Source: Linnemannia elongata | Lineage: Eukaryota; Mortierellomycota; Mortierellomycetes; Mortierellales; Mortierellaceae | Length of the DNA: 64,000 nucleotides | Assembly (NCBI GenBank): GCA_036320915.1 | Contig: JAXBDG010000020.1 | Location: 434,001-498,000 of the forward strand | Direction: 5' to 3' | Shown: positions 11,071 through 22,930 of the stretch, one piece after another | How positions within the stretch are numbered: position 1 is the first letter of the stretch | Layout: each line of letters opens with the position of its first letter | The notes under the pieces: model-generated | What the model saw: the letters and a program-made list of their open reading frames with translations, nothing else | Told to the model about the DNA's origin: nothing | Databases searched by the model: none | Translations under genes and position numbers: made by a program

Positions 11071-11094
11071 TTTTTTTTTTTTTTTTTTTTTTTT
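11071..11094 (+). repeat. T24 homopolymer
   Basis: Uninterrupted T run in the decayed region. Confidence 0.9.
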
Positions 11095-12360
11095 CTTTAC
11101 GGAGATACAGGATATTGTTTCATCCTTCAAAGAAATTAAAAGAAAGATAAACGAAATGGCAGACATAAAACCACTGATAATCGCCAGACAAATATGTTCA
11201 AGTCACCCCTCATGTCTGGATTTTAAAAAAAGTGCAGTACCATTCGACTCACGGTCTTATCGCCTCTCCAGTGCAGCCAATGCTTCTTACGAAGGTTTTT
11301 GATGAACATGGTAAAAAGAAGTTACCCAGCCGTTCCTCAGCGTGGTCCATTGTCTTGCTCCTGTTCATAAAGTTAATGTTGGTCACAAGCAGCTCGTCGC
11401 CTGCTCAGTGGCGAATCCTCGGTTTGCATTCTGGTGGAATGTTTGTCACATCAAACGACCAACACTACATCAACGTTGCATCCTTGATCTAGCAACAAAA
11501 AACCATGAAAGCGATAATATTCTAGTAGAGAGTAGTAGACGATACATCCCTGTCTACGCGATGCACATATAATGGTAAATAGCATGTCGAAGGGAGAGCA
11601 TCGTATCAGTGAACGACTACAATACGAGGTACTCGCTCAAAATCCGCTTACAACCGCTACAACATTACAACAGATTGATAATGCGCAGGACATCAGGAAT
11701 CATCCTATTTCTCGTCCTCGATGGAGAGCAGTATCGCATCTCGACGAGCCATCCTTAAAAGAAATGGACCTTCATAGAGAAAAGTTGATATCACATCCTG
11801 CCTAATCCTCGGGCTAAGATGGTTACGTGTCCGCTTAAACCAACGCCCTCACTGCTCTTCGATGCCTTTCAATCTCACAACTGGTTAAAGGTAGTACAAA
11901 TTAGTGTGCATTTCCAGCGCCAGGATTAAAAAGGATCTACATCTTTTCGACTTGTGTCTCTTGTTGTAAACGCTGCAGTCCTCTCAAGTAAATCAATTGT
12001 GAACCGCTTATTTCTTCGAAGTCACGCCTAGATAAAGAGCATTCACCCCAATCCACGCCGAGGGTGGAACAGCTGAATTTTCGCAAATGGCACTGAAGTA
12101 CAAGTATATCATATCGCTTCTTTACTTCAGGTTCCAATGCACTTACAGACGTCAATAAGCACACAACGCAGTCTAGAGTCGATCAAAAAACACACAAGGG
12201 GGTTTATTCCATAAATAAAAAAAAGTACTATTACATGCAAAGAAGAGGAGGACTAAAAAAATACGAAGGAAGGGGGAGCGATTACAGAAGTAGAAACAAA
12301 AAAAGCAAACAGCAAAAACAACAAAAGAAAAAGCGGATTAGAGTAATGCATGGGAGGACC

Positions 12361-14265
12361 TTAGAACAAATGGTCCAGGCTGGATTGAGCGGTGGCCTCA
12401 GTGCTGGCCAAGAGACGCTCACGCAAAACTCCACACCGGGTCTCGAGGATCGACAAGAACCGGTTCATCTGGTGGGCATTCATCTGTCCCACCATATCCG
12501 AAAACTTGCTCTCGTCCAAAATGCTGTTGTTTGCCAAAGTCTGAGGGGCAGCAGGTGCTGGTGCTGGGACTGGTGCTGCTGGTGCTGGTGCAGCGACGGG
12601 GACTGGAGTGACGACAATCATCTCCTCCTTTTGTGACTCTGGCTGAGGTTCTTGAACTTCTTGCTCGTATTCTTCCTCCTCCTCATCATCCTGTTCGCTC
12701 TCATCGCTCGAGTGCATGGGAGCAGGGGTCGCACTGGCGAGGAGCTCCTGGTCCTTGAGGCTCATCTCATCAACAATCATTGACACGACGGTAGGCTGCT
12801 GAGACTGCATCTCGGCAGATCCACTCTTGATAGCCTCGAGAGCCTGAGCCTGGGCTTGAGCATGGGCCAAAGCCAAGGCTTGGGCCTGAGCCTGAGCCTG
12901 ATGAGCCAGGTTGCCTCCCCAATCACGACGACGGCGCGTAATCTTGGTCTTGCGCATCGTCACGGGGCGGTCGCGGTGATGGAGCTTGGCATAGAGGCCG
13001 CAGGCATTACAGATAGGCTCACCGGCATCGTTCTTGCGCCAGAGAGGGGTCTGGGTCTGGGAGCAGTTGGCGCACTCGATTCCTTGCTTAGCCGTCATCA
13101 GAGGAGGCGTTGTCTTTTGGACTGGGGGTCGAATCAACGCGTCGGTGTACATCTTGGCCAGGTCGGGCAAGGAGGCCAAGTTGTGAGGGCGGGCACCGGA
13201 GCTTGAATCTGAATCGCTGTCGGATGAAGAGGCCGACGAATCACTAGCGACGGAGGTGGAGGCAAACACAAAGGGAATCTCCAGGGCTCCAGGGGACGAA
13301 GAACGACTGGCCATGTTGACAGGGCGGGCATAGGGCAAGGCGCCAGCACGGACATCGGCCAAGACAGTAGGCAGCTTGTGGCGAATGTGCAAGGGACGGT
13401 GGGCACCATACTGCTTGTAGTACAGACCGCAGGCATTGCAGAGCGAGTGCTTGCGATCAGGGGTCCTACGCCAAAGGGGAGTCTGAGTGACCTTGCAATT
13501 GAAGCAGATGAGCTCGCGGTTGCGCTTGGTGCACGACGAGTTGGGGGCGGTGTTCTTGGCCGCCTCGGGGCTGAGCGATCGCTCGGTAAGAGTGGGCGAT
13601 CCCATGGGGCTCTTGTCATCCGAAGAGGAAGAGGGCGAAGGCGAGTGAGGGGCTGAGACGCTGTCGTGCTCCATGGCAGTCTCGGGAGAGGGCGAAGGCG
13701 AGGATTCTTGCTTGACCTCCTTCTGGGCCTGGGCGAGGTAGCGAGCAAGGTTCTGTGCATCGGCCTGGTGGATCAATTGGGCCTGGCGTCTCTCCTCCTG
13801 CTCTCTCTGCTCCTGTTCCATGCGATGCTGCCGCTCCAACTGCTTCTTTTGCTCCATCATCTGGGCATGGTGGATCAATTCCTGGGCGGTGGAAGAGGGG
13901 ACAGTCCACTGAGATTGCATTGGCTCCTGAGCCTGAGCGCCTTGGCTCTGAGAAGCCAAATAGGCGTGCAAGAGGGCAGCCTGGCGGTGGGTCTCGTCGT
14001 TGACCGAGTAGCTGGTGGGCTCAGTGGTAGGCATGGGGCTGGAGTGGAAGGTGGGCATGTCGAGGGGTGCAAACTCCTGGAAGCAGTAGGCGCTGAGATC
14101 GGGGCTGTGGTTGGCGGAGGAGAAGGAGTCCAAGGAGAGGATGGGCGAGTGGGAGTCGTCGGAGAAGGAGGTGTAGTCGAGGACGTCCTGGGGCGAAAGG
14201 AGGAGATCTTCGTCCTGGAACCAAGGGTTAGGTCCCGAGGAGGATGGTGTAGAAGACGCGAACAT
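12361..14265 (-). CDS. GATA-type transcription factor with two unlike zinc fingers
   Basis: A single exon of 634 residues. I chose the ATG at 14265 (MFASSTPSSSGPNPWFQDED) because the longer frame only adds 17 hydrophobic residues unlike a GATA factor. Finger 1 is C-x2-C-x18-C-x2-C (Cys 254, 257, 276, 279) with TPLWRRTPD and a basic YKQYGAHRP tail. Finger 2 is the classical C-x2-C-x17-C-x2-C (Cys 398, 401, 419, 422) with TPLWRKNDAGEPICNACGLY and a basic TRRRR tail. The linker between the fingers has no cysteine cluster, which argues against the iron-sensing SRE/Fep1 group. The N-terminus is acidic/Ser-rich, followed by a Gln/Glu-rich coiled stretch. The C-terminal part has an acidic block, Ala/Pro repeats and a helical tail. 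It should act in the nucleus on WGATAR sites. The target pathway is unknown. An AATAAA (minus strand) lies at 12203-12208. Confidence 0.93.
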   Translation of the reverse strand: MFASSTPSSSGPNPWFQDEDLLLSPQDVLDYTSFSDDSHSPILSLDSFSSANHSPDLSAYCFQEFAPLDMPTFHSSPMPTTEPTSYSVNDETHRQAALLHAYLASQSQGAQAQEPMQSQWTVPSSTAQELIHHAQMMEQKKQLERQHRMEQEQREQEERRQAQLIHQADAQNLARYLAQAQKEVKQESSPSPSPETAMEHDSVSAPHSPSPSSSSDDKSPMGSPTLTERSLSPEAAKNTAPNSSCTKRNRELICFNCKVTQTPLWRRTPDRKHSLCNACGLYYKQYGAHRPLHIRHKLPTVLADVRAGALPYARPVNMASRSSSPGALEIPFVFASTSVASDSSASSSDSDSDSSSGARPHNLASLPDLAKMYTDALIRPPVQKTTPPLMTAKQGIECANCSQTQTPLWRKNDAGEPICNACGLYAKLHHRDRPVTMRKTKITRRRRDWGGNLAHQAQAQAQALALAHAQAQAQALEAIKSGSAEMQSQQPTVVSMIVDEMSLKDQELLASATPAPMHSSDESEQDDEEEEEYEQEVQEPQPESQKEEMIVVTPVPVAAPAPAAPVPAPAPAAPQTLANNSILDESKFSDMVGQMNAHQMNRFLSILETRCGVLRERLLASTEATAQSSLDHLF

Positions 14266-16138
14266 TTTTGCTGATAGAAATAGTATTGATAGTGAGAGGA
14301 TAATTAAACCACCCAAATGAATGATCGAAGAGGGAAAAAAAGAAACGTGACCAAAAGGGGATAGGTGGGTAGTCAGTCAAATGGAGATAAAGAGCGAGAA
14401 AGGGGAAGAAGGTGTTTAAGGTTCCGGGTAGAGGAGGAGCAGGAGGAGTGTGACAAAAGGGCTGGATAAGGTCGAAGGTAAAAGGAAGGAAATAGGTTGA
14501 CTAGGTTGGTTGGTTGTTGGTTGTTGGTTGTGGTAGTTGTATGTGATCGGGTAGGGTGGAATTGGTATTGGTTGCTGAAAAGGTGTAGTAGGATGTGTTA
14601 TTTTTTTTGTGTTTTCAAGGGTGGTTTGTTGCTTGTTGTTGTCGAAGGGGGTAGGAAGGAGGGGGAAAAGGAGAGGAGTATTTTTTGGTTTATGCGGGGG
14701 TGATGGTGTTCAGGTTCGTAGGGTGTGTAAAAAGCTGATATCCCGCGTAGACTCAATCCACTTCGCGGCCGACGTGGCCACCCGAGGTCAAGTAGAAGTA
14801 TGCCATTGTTAATAAAAAGGAATAAAAAAAAAGGTAGAAGGGTAGAAAAGGTGCTAAGAAAAAAGGGTTCAACTAGGTGCCTGTCGGTTAGGGCTAGTCA
14901 AAAGGGGGGGGAGTAGGGGTGTAAGAAATAAAAAAAAAAAAGAGTGCTGGTTGTGTGGAAGTGTGAATGAAGGCAGGTCACTCGCTCTCTCTTGGATCTG
15001 AATGTCAAAGAGGAGGAGGATGGGAAACGGGTGTTGAAGAGGGAAAGAGGGAGAGAATGTTGATGGTTGAGACTAAGCAACCACTACAACAAACTACTGA
15101 AAAAAAGGACGATCCTTGCTTGCCGATGCAGACAATTGGGGAGAAAGGAAAGAAAGGAAAGAGAAAAAGGAGGGATCGCAGTGTTCAGGAACCCTTCCTT
15201 GTCTTATGTGGTGGGACAGTATTTTCCACGTACACAATACAACAATGAACATTTGCCCAAATGTCGCCACTTCTCCATCCAATCATTGTTCTCTGTCACG
15301 TAAACAATTTTCCCCTTTCCCCCTTTCCCAACAACAAGAGGGTGCTCAAAGAGTCTAGAAGAGGCCTTTGCACACACTCACACTTACCCCTCGTGCCTCG
15401 TGGGCCTCCTTGCACTCTATTACAAAGTGCCTATTCGCCTTGGCGCCGTCTTCTCTTTATTTTTTATATATATTATTCTCTGGCTCAGCCTGCTCCTATT
15501 TTACCTTGTCTCATTGCGTCACTCTCTCTCGCTCTAGTGGATAGCACACCATGATCTACACCTGAGGTCCTGTCGCCACTGCTATCTAGGCTAGCCGCAG
15601 GAGCAATTGAATGGTACCCTTGCATAGCTGCTGAGGCCCGGTACCTGGCGACTGAACAGAAAGCCACCACTTCTCTCTCTCGCCGACAAAGTCTCTTGCC
15701 AAGAATAGGCAAGGTAAAAGCTCTCAGGATGATCAAAGGCTGTGTCAACGACACTTATCCAGCCAGCACAATTCTCAATGTACAACTCTACCCTCTTTGC
15801 CGTGCTTCTCGTAGTTTCCTCGTCTACACCGCCGAACCAATTGCTTAACCTTGCGGCGCAACGAAGGGACGAGGGCGAAGATATTTGTTATCTTTGATCA
15901 GTGCCTGGGGCGGGATCCCAGGCCTGAAGACAAAGAGCAAGAAAGAAAAAAAACCAAAATAAAAGACGCACATGAAAAATCAACAAGGAACCTATCAACT
16001 GCTCCTTTCGTCCCCCCTCCCTCGTCCTTCCTTTACCTCATCACTTTTCTTTTCAAACAGCAATTCAACATCTCATCTCCATCCAACCTTCCTCATCACC
16101 TCGCTCACTCATCACTCATCCGAACAAGCACAAAAAAA
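14266..16138. promoter_or_regulatory. shared intergenic region between GATA gene (-) and fucokinase gene (+)
   Basis: A 1.9-kb divergent spacer without a supported gene. Close to the GATA start lie three WGATAR motifs on the plus strand (14272-14277, 14287-14292, 14385-14390). The rest is G/T- then C/T-rich. Confidence 0.5.
14272..14390. promoter_or_regulatory. cluster of three WGATAR motifs next to the GATA factor start
   Basis: TGATAG at 14272, TGATAG at 14287 and AGATAA at 14385. About one such hexamer (either strand) is expected per 500 bases, so three in 119 bases is modestly dense. It is a possible autoregulatory element or 5'-leader feature. Confidence 0.3.
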
Positions 16139-18476
16139 ATGCTGCATATGGAAAAGGACAGGGACACTGCCACTGCTCCTACAGTCACCCCAACAACTAC
16201 GACTGGACAACAAGGAGGAGAATTATCATCTCAGCCACGACCAATGGGATCCAAGGTGCCACTCGGAACCTTTGTCTATGCATCCACGCCTGCAAGAATC
16301 GACCTCGCCGGCGGGTGGACTGACACTATCCCCATCACGTAAGTTGTCTCTATCTATCAGTGACGAAGCCTGGGCACGAGAAAAGGGTCTTTCATGGGGA
16401 TTACAATAATCTCGGAGAGAAAGAGATAACGCAATCACCGCCCATGGTGTTCTCTGCCCATTTTGGTATTGCGTATGCACAAGCAAAACCTCGGAAATCC
16501 TGACCGACATAAAGAAATTTCGACTTGATTTTTTCTGTGTGAATAGACATGAGCATGGAGGGAAGGTTGTCAACGTAGCCGTCCAAGTCAACAATCGCGT
16601 ATGTGACAACAGGCTCGATTAGCAGTAATGACAGCAATTGTCTAGGGAGTGTTTTGAGGAATACGCGCATTCGGCATTAGGGTCCGACCCATAGAACAAC
16701 CAAAAAACAACAACAATTGATTCCGACTCCTAAGGCAAGGCCCTATAAGACCGAATGGTCTGGGCTTTGCGGGGGAAGTGAAGGCAGAAATAGCGAAACG
16801 GAATATCCTGAAGGGATGTGGCTCACCAAGAGGAATGAAATTTGAGACATAGTTGAAGTTGGCGCCCAGCACCTTCTCACTCAACGCCCTCTCTTCTTCA
16901 TCGTCCTTCATTCTCACAATTGTTTTTTGCTGTTTTCTTCCATGTCCGCGGATATCCATAACAGGCGCCGTACAGGGTCAAAGCTCGTCGAACAGAAGCG
17001 TAAGTTTGTTTAATATTCTTGTGCTGGTTGAAAACATACTCCGCGCGTGTGGGAAAGAACACACATACCTTCTCACACCCCATCGCGCACAAAGACACAA
17101 GACACAAGACACAGGACACAGATATAGAACACAGAACACAGGCACAAAACACTGAACCAAAAAGAAATTAGATATGCAAGGGAATATGCAGTTGGAAAGA
17201 GCTTTTTCCTTGGTGTCATGTAGCCTGATGTTTTGTTTTTCATTTCCTCTCCGCCTCCTCCCTTTGCACCATCGATTGTTGTTTTTTTCTGATCTTACCG
17301 CCGATTTAAAACTCAACAACAACAATCAATGTGTGGGAACGAACAACATTGGGTTGGAGTTTTCGTTCACAATCGCTAACCTTCATTCATTCATACCTTC
17401 CAACACGTTAGCCTGATACTATCGCTGTCTTATGACCCAAACATTCCTTCACAACACTTTCACTCGATCGAACAAATCCGCGATCATGCAGACCCTTTGG
17501 TCCCTGGCGCACTCCTCAAAGCCTGTCTCGTCGCGTCGGGGATCCTCGGAATCACTGCCATGCGTCATGATGGGGACTACAAGACCATGGCCGAGGCATT
17601 GAAACATTCGGGCGGTGGCCTTGAGCTAGAGATTCGTTCCTCTTTGCCCGTTGGGTCTGGTATGGGAAAAAAGAAACAAAATTTCGCACGCTCTGTGTGT
17701 ATGTGTGTGTATGAGCGTTGACGCCATCCGGCACCATTTTGTGAGATCACGATCTTGTTGATAACCTTGATTGATGTGTATTTCATACCCCCTTTATGTT
17801 AGGCATGGGAACGAGCAGTATTTTGATTGCTACGATTCTGGCAGTTCTAAAGACCTTGATGGGAAAGCCCTATACGAACGATGATCTCTTTTATGAGACC
17901 CTCGATGTCGAACAAATGATGAACACCGGTAGGTTGCTTTGTGTTTCTTCATCTGCTACCGAGATTCTCACCTCAACCTGTCTGGACTAGTGATTTACAG
18001 AGACTATGCAACTTCAACTCCGTCTGACATTTTTTCATTTTTATTTTTTGGGCGTGTGTTCGTGTAGGCGGTGGTTGGCAGGACCAAGTAGGAGGGATCA
18101 TGCCCGGGTTCAAAGTGTCGACTTGCGAACTCGACCTCCCCATTCAGGTACCCATCACCCTCTTTCTGGATTCGCCCGTCACTTATTAACTTATCGATCA
18201 ACCGTTACAATGCCTTTCTCCACCCATCACTAACTCTACTTGTTCCGCCACCAAAAATTTTCTCCAAGTAGCTGAAAACAAACACGATCGAGGTACCAGA
18301 AGAGTTCATCACAACCTTCAACTCACGCCTACTTCTCATCTACACCGGCAAGACTCGTCTTGCTAAGAACCTACTCCAAACCGTCCTCATGAACTGGGCC
18401 GGTCAGGAGCCAGATGTGGTTGATACTATGCATCGCCTGGTGGCTGATGCTACCCAATGCGAGGATGCCCTCCGTC

Positions 18477-18511
<35 letters not shown>

Positions 18512-18976
18512 CGTTGCTTATGTAAAAAAAAACGATGTGGTGACAAAATTAAGAACGCGGTATGCAAAGTCTCTTATCCACTGACACCTACAAAACCACT
18601 CTTTTCACTCGATGATATCACAACTATAGGCGACTTGAAGGCAGTAGGAACAGTACTCACCCGATACTTCGCTGACAAGCGTTACCTCTCGGAAACAACC
18701 CTTTCCCACCCACCCATCATCGCCCATCTTCTCTCCCACCTCTCCCCGCACCTCGAAGGTTTCTCTCTTGCCGGAGCAGGTGGGGGAGGATTCCTTGCGG
18801 CGATTCTCAAGCCAGGGCTGGAGAAGGATCAAGTGGTGAAGGAAGTTAGGGAGGCTATGGCGCTGGATAGGAATGGAGAGGGGGAAGAGGAAGTGGATGG
18901 GGATTCCATGTGGGGCTGGAGTGCGACTGTTGATCGACAAGGGCTCGTCGTTCAAGTCGGTTCTCCTTGTTACTAG
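16139..18976 (+). CDS. FUK: L-fucokinase, kinase-only GHMP-family protein
   Basis: Eight exons give 431 residues: 16139-16338, 16547-16598, 16965-16999, 17412-17659, 17803-17928, 18068-18147, 18272-18479 and 18630-18976. All three GHMP-kinase motifs are present: substrate motif RIDLAGGWTDT (53-63), ATP loop LPVGSGMGTSS (174-184), and AGAGGGG (364-370). Signatures typical of fucokinases also occur, namely GGGWQDQVGG, YTGKTRLAKNLLQ and PGALLKACLVASG. The enzyme should phosphorylate L-fucose to fucose 1-phosphate in the cytosol, the first step of GDP-fucose salvage. Animal and plant fucokinases carry an extra large or pyrophosphorylase domain; here only the kinase is encoded and no partner lies nearby. 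A sugar-1-kinase of related specificity remains possible. The seventh intron begins with G followed directly by T31, an unusual donor. A second ATG at codon 4 could be the true start. Confidence 0.92.
18481..18511 (+). repeat. T31 homopolymer forming the donor end of a fucokinase intron
   Basis: Intron 18480-18629 starts G then 31 T. In-frame exons and family match require the splice exactly at this GT. Confidence 0.9.
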
Positions 18977-19192
18977 AGTTAGCTAGATACCCAGTAGTAC
19001 TCTCTGTTCGACAGCAAACCGTGTAGGGCACACAATGATCACAATGGAACAAGTTTTTTGATATGGTACTGTACAAGGGGGTTTATTACTTTTGTCGTCG
19101 CACTGACTGTAGTAGTAGTTGTTGTTGTTTGTTGTTAACATGAAAGGAGGAAATATAAAAAGTGTTATAAACATGAAAAAAGGTCATTAAAA

Positions 19193-22100
19193 TTACAAAG
19201 GCTTACGTCCATATGTGACATAAACCGTCTGGAAAGCCCTCCACTCGCACTCCCCATCCACACCTTTCGTCTCCTTACCCATCTCCTGAATCATCTCCCC
19301 GACCTGCGCCTCCCCAATCCTTCCAGCCTTCGCCAAATGAGGCTTCACGGTCTCCATAATCGCCGTCATGTTCTGTTTCCACAACTGGCCCAACTTTCCA
19401 CCGTACTCCCCAAGGGGGACGCGGTACTCGATGACCCTCACATCTACAAAGCCCGCGGCGATCATCATCTTATCCAACGATCGGACAACAGAGGGATCCA
19501 CACTCCGGGAGGCCATGGACATGACCATATGCTCAAAACAAGCATTCGTCATCGGACCCGCATCATGAACCCTCACATCCGTCTCCACACTCTCAAAGTA
19601 TCCACCAGGTTTGAGGATCCTATAAGCCTCCGCAATCGACCTGGTCCAGTTCTCAAATGTGAACCCGGACGCGACGTTACGTTGGTAGGCGACATCAAAG
19701 GAGGCATCGGGTTGGGTGAGACCCGAGACGATGCATTCACGGGAGAAGGCGCAGTTTCGGGGGTGGATGGCGGCTGGGTAGATAGGCGAGATATCGACAC
19801 CGACAAAGTTGACCGATGTCAAGTCTGTTGCCATGTCCTATTGAAGAAGAATTGTAGAAAAAGAGAAAGGAATGTTAGGAAACCATATGACATCATTCGC
19901 GTACTGGTGTAGAAGGGCAGAGGAGAAAAGATATGAGCATGGGACCTCTATGCTCAGCTGGTACGCTTGTTTAACCACAAAGAAAAAAAATCACAACCTC
20001 CGCGGGCCTATCCATTGCATGAATATGCATCGATATCGGAGATGCACAAGAGCGGCGCAATGAGGTCACACACCAGAGAAGCAGAGGAAGAAGTAAGGTT
20101 TTTGTAAACAAAACCATTTTGTTTTCTGTCTTACCCCCTTTCCCAACGCGGTACCTTATTTTCTAATTTCAATATATTCTCTGGGGCGCTGCACTTCAGC
20201 CCACATAGTCCAATATCTTATTCTTTTTACACTTTCCCTTTCACTTCAGTACACAAATGGCGCATATGAATGGACTTGTTGTGTATCCCTTCTTTCATAC
20301 GCAAGGTACGCAAGGTAGGGTGCCCGCTAAGAAAATTGCAACAATGCACACAGAAAAAAATGCAACAAAAAAAATAAACAAACACGGACACCCCTGCCCT
20401 TTCCTGCCCACATTGCCCCTTGCATGCAGGGTCACGATGAGCACATGAAAGCGTGATCGTAAGGATGGGGGGATATTACGATAATGGATGGGGATTGAGG
20501 ATGGTCCGAACAACAACAAACGAAGGAAGTCAACTCGCCCCTTGTCCACTTAGTGCACACACCACACACTCTTACACACCTTCCGACCTTTTGTCCTTTC
20601 CCTCCACTATCGATTTTTCTCCTTTTTTCATTTCTCCACCTCTGCTGACCTCTCTTTCCCAAGCGCGCTTCTTGTTTTTGTCAACAAGATGTGTACATTT
20701 GAGATTATAAACCGATCGGATGGTTATCCGATGCAATGGATGCGTGTGCAAGTTGCCGCGAAAAAGAGTGAACGAAAAACCACACTATTCTTGTTTAAAG
20801 CGGACAAAGCATGTCAAGCGACAATGCATCGCACCCCGTGGCCCGCTCGCCAAGAATCAAAACGTACACGTAGCGAAACGCAAAAATTGGGTACACAAAA
20901 GCAAAAGTCGAATAGAATGGGCTGTGAAAGGGGTTCATTGCATTGATGAAGAAAAGGAACACGTACCATGGTCCAAGTAGCGGGGCCGCAGCCAAGATCG
21001 ATAACCCGACCGCATTCCTTGGGAATGGGCACATGGATGTTCTTGTTGCCAAGAATCATCTTGTAGATGTAGTGCTGCAAATGCAACCTATTCGATAAAA
21101 TATAATATGGGGATTGGGTGGGCGTCCATGCGCAGATGGAGGGAGGAGAGAAAGACAGATAAACAAGTTAGTCATTGTCAAAAGAGCTTTTCCGAGGGGA
21201 ACAAGGGCTAATCGAAGAAAAGGGGGAAAGGAAAGAGAAAAATATCGCATGTCATGATGACCCGTCTATCTCCGTAGACAACCGCGCATCAACCACCCCA
21301 CCCGAACATTGTAAACAAAAGCGACATGGGAATTGAAATGCAAGGGCATGTAGTCGTTGCATGTACTGACACTCGGCCAAGAGTCCGAGACACAACAAAT
21401 GCCGTGTACAATGAGCGACACATACCACTGCAGACAGAACACGATACAGAAAAAAAAAAAAAAAAAAATAGGGTGAAGAGCTCGAAACCATCTCATCCAC
21501 CAACCAAGGGCTCTCAAACTCCTACGCTGCTGCTCATCATCCATTCTCGATGGATGTGCCCCATCGCCGCCAGTTGATTGTCTTTCTCAGTTGTATTAAA
21601 CCGTATTTGTGTTTTTAGCCAGCTCGCTGGTCTTACATAGCGCCCAATTCAAAAAGAGCTGACCGGAAAGAAAATTATTGTTGTGGTTGTTGATGAAGAA
21701 GTAAGGGGAGGTTGTGTGGGACCACTGAGCCAACACCCAAAGAAAAGAGAAAAGATGTCGGACCACACATAGACAAGGGCAGAATCATTTTCTTTTTTGC
21801 AAGCCGTGCTTTTGGTTTGCGAGGGAAAGGGGTGAGGTGGGTGAGTGGGATGATGATGATTAAAGAGAGCCAACTACATCACTAAGAAAGCAATGGGTGG
21901 CAGGTAAGGGGTTGTCGATCTCACCCCATCGCCACTAAGTTTCTTTCTTATTCTTTTCAATCCGTTCTTTTCGCCACCCTTTTACTTGAGTGAATGGGTC
22001 GGAAGAGTGCGGGACTCGAATGGTGGCAACAACCCTCTTCTAACTGGTGGCGAGGGAAATGCGACTGAAGATGAAGATGGAACGAGATTCGATCCGTTTC

Positions 22101-22930
22101 ATTGCGCGAGTCAAATATACAACAACTCGGACAAAAGAACCCAAAAAAAAGGACCAGCCCCTCTTTCTCCCTCTTTTGTCTGGTGAAGTAGTGAAATGGA
22201 AGGGAAAAGGAGGAGGCAGTAACAAGCCTTGTGGAGTGAAAGAAACAAAAGAAAGGACGATCAGGGCGATCGAACAGTAAAGAGAACAAAGAGAGCTTCT
22301 TTACCTGTCGACTTCTTCGGTATCGTTAGGGAGCATGTAGAGGCTGGGGGTGTTGTGGTAGCGTCGTCCATGGTACCATCTGAATTCGTGATCGTCTTGT
22401 TGGAGATAACCGAATCCTCCTGTGCCTTTCCCTTCACCAGAGTGCCTTGGAGAGTAGGCATGCTGTCGATCAGGGGAAGAGGCAAGAGTTGAGCCGTAGC
22501 TGGACGACATGTTTGACTCGACTGTCTGGCTTGAGGCTCTCCGCCGGCTGATGGCCTTTTGGAGTGTTGAAGAGTTGTGGGAGGTGTTGCTGGAGGGAGG
22601 GGAGATGGAGCCCTGGCGATGGGAGGACGGGCTATGGATGGGGGCGCTGTGGTGGTTGCGGTATTGAGGGTGGCTGTTGTGAGAGTGAGAGGGGGACGCG
22701 GGCGAGAGGTAGTGATTGCTGTGGAGGGTGCTTGCGCTGTTGTTGGGGTAGTGCATAGGGGATTGCTTGTGTTGGTTGTTGTAGGTGTGCGTAGGGTTAT
22801 GGATGCTGTTGCTACTGTTGGAGCGGAGGCGCTCTTTTGAGAAGGAGGGGCGTACTTTGTGGATGGTGAAGCCCGAGGCTGAGCTGGAGCCATGGTGCAA
22901 GTCGCGTGAGGACGAGTGAGTGGCACCCAT
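19193..22930 (-). CDS. LaeA/UMTA-like SAM-dependent methyltransferase with Ser/Asn/His-rich N-terminus
   Basis: Three exons (22305-22930, 20967-21087, 19193-19837) join in frame to 463 residues. The first 185 residues are Ser/Asn/His-rich and low in complexity. The methyltransferase then begins with the lead-in typical of LaeA-like fungal proteins (EVDRLHLQHYIYKMILG). Motif I is RVIDLGCGPATW (236-247), followed by VGVDISPIYP (acidic motif-II Asp), DVAYQRNV, and RILKPGGYFE. The domain is class I, and the substrate of this family is mostly unknown. LaeA itself works in a nuclear complex controlling secondary metabolism. The protein starts MGATHSSSR, which fits the N-myristoylation consensus G-x3-S. 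The gene is convergent with the fucokinase gene (216 bases between stops). An AATAAA (minus strand) lies at 19082-19087. The large introns (1129 and 1217 bases) contain no extra exon that I can see. Confidence 0.83.

Larger units (their letters stand above)
6632..12360. other. 5.7-kb region with no intact gene; decayed coding fragments
   Basis: Only short, interrupted frames are present, some on each strand, several with amino-acid composition more like protein than random sequence (near 6780-6960, 8466-9316, 10206-10452, 11570-11805). The sequence is not CT-rich like ordinary spacers in this window. With the Helitron fragments at its left edge it reads as a graveyard of mobile-element and captured gene pieces. 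T24 lies at 11071-11094. Separate entries describe the parts I can support. Confidence 0.5.

Noticed and set aside
13666..14274. 202-codon plus-strand frame, Leu/Gly-rich
   Set aside because: Antisense to the Ser/Gln/Glu-rich part of the GATA gene; no independent evidence.
14266..14316. 17-residue N-terminal extension of the GATA factor
   Set aside because: Hydrophobic MGGLIILSLSILFLSAK would act like a signal peptide, which does not fit a nuclear factor; it is probably leader.
22261..22926. 221-codon Thr/Pro-rich minus-strand frame
   Set aside because: Alternative frame of the methyltransferase first exon. Only the other frame splices into the SAM-binding exon.
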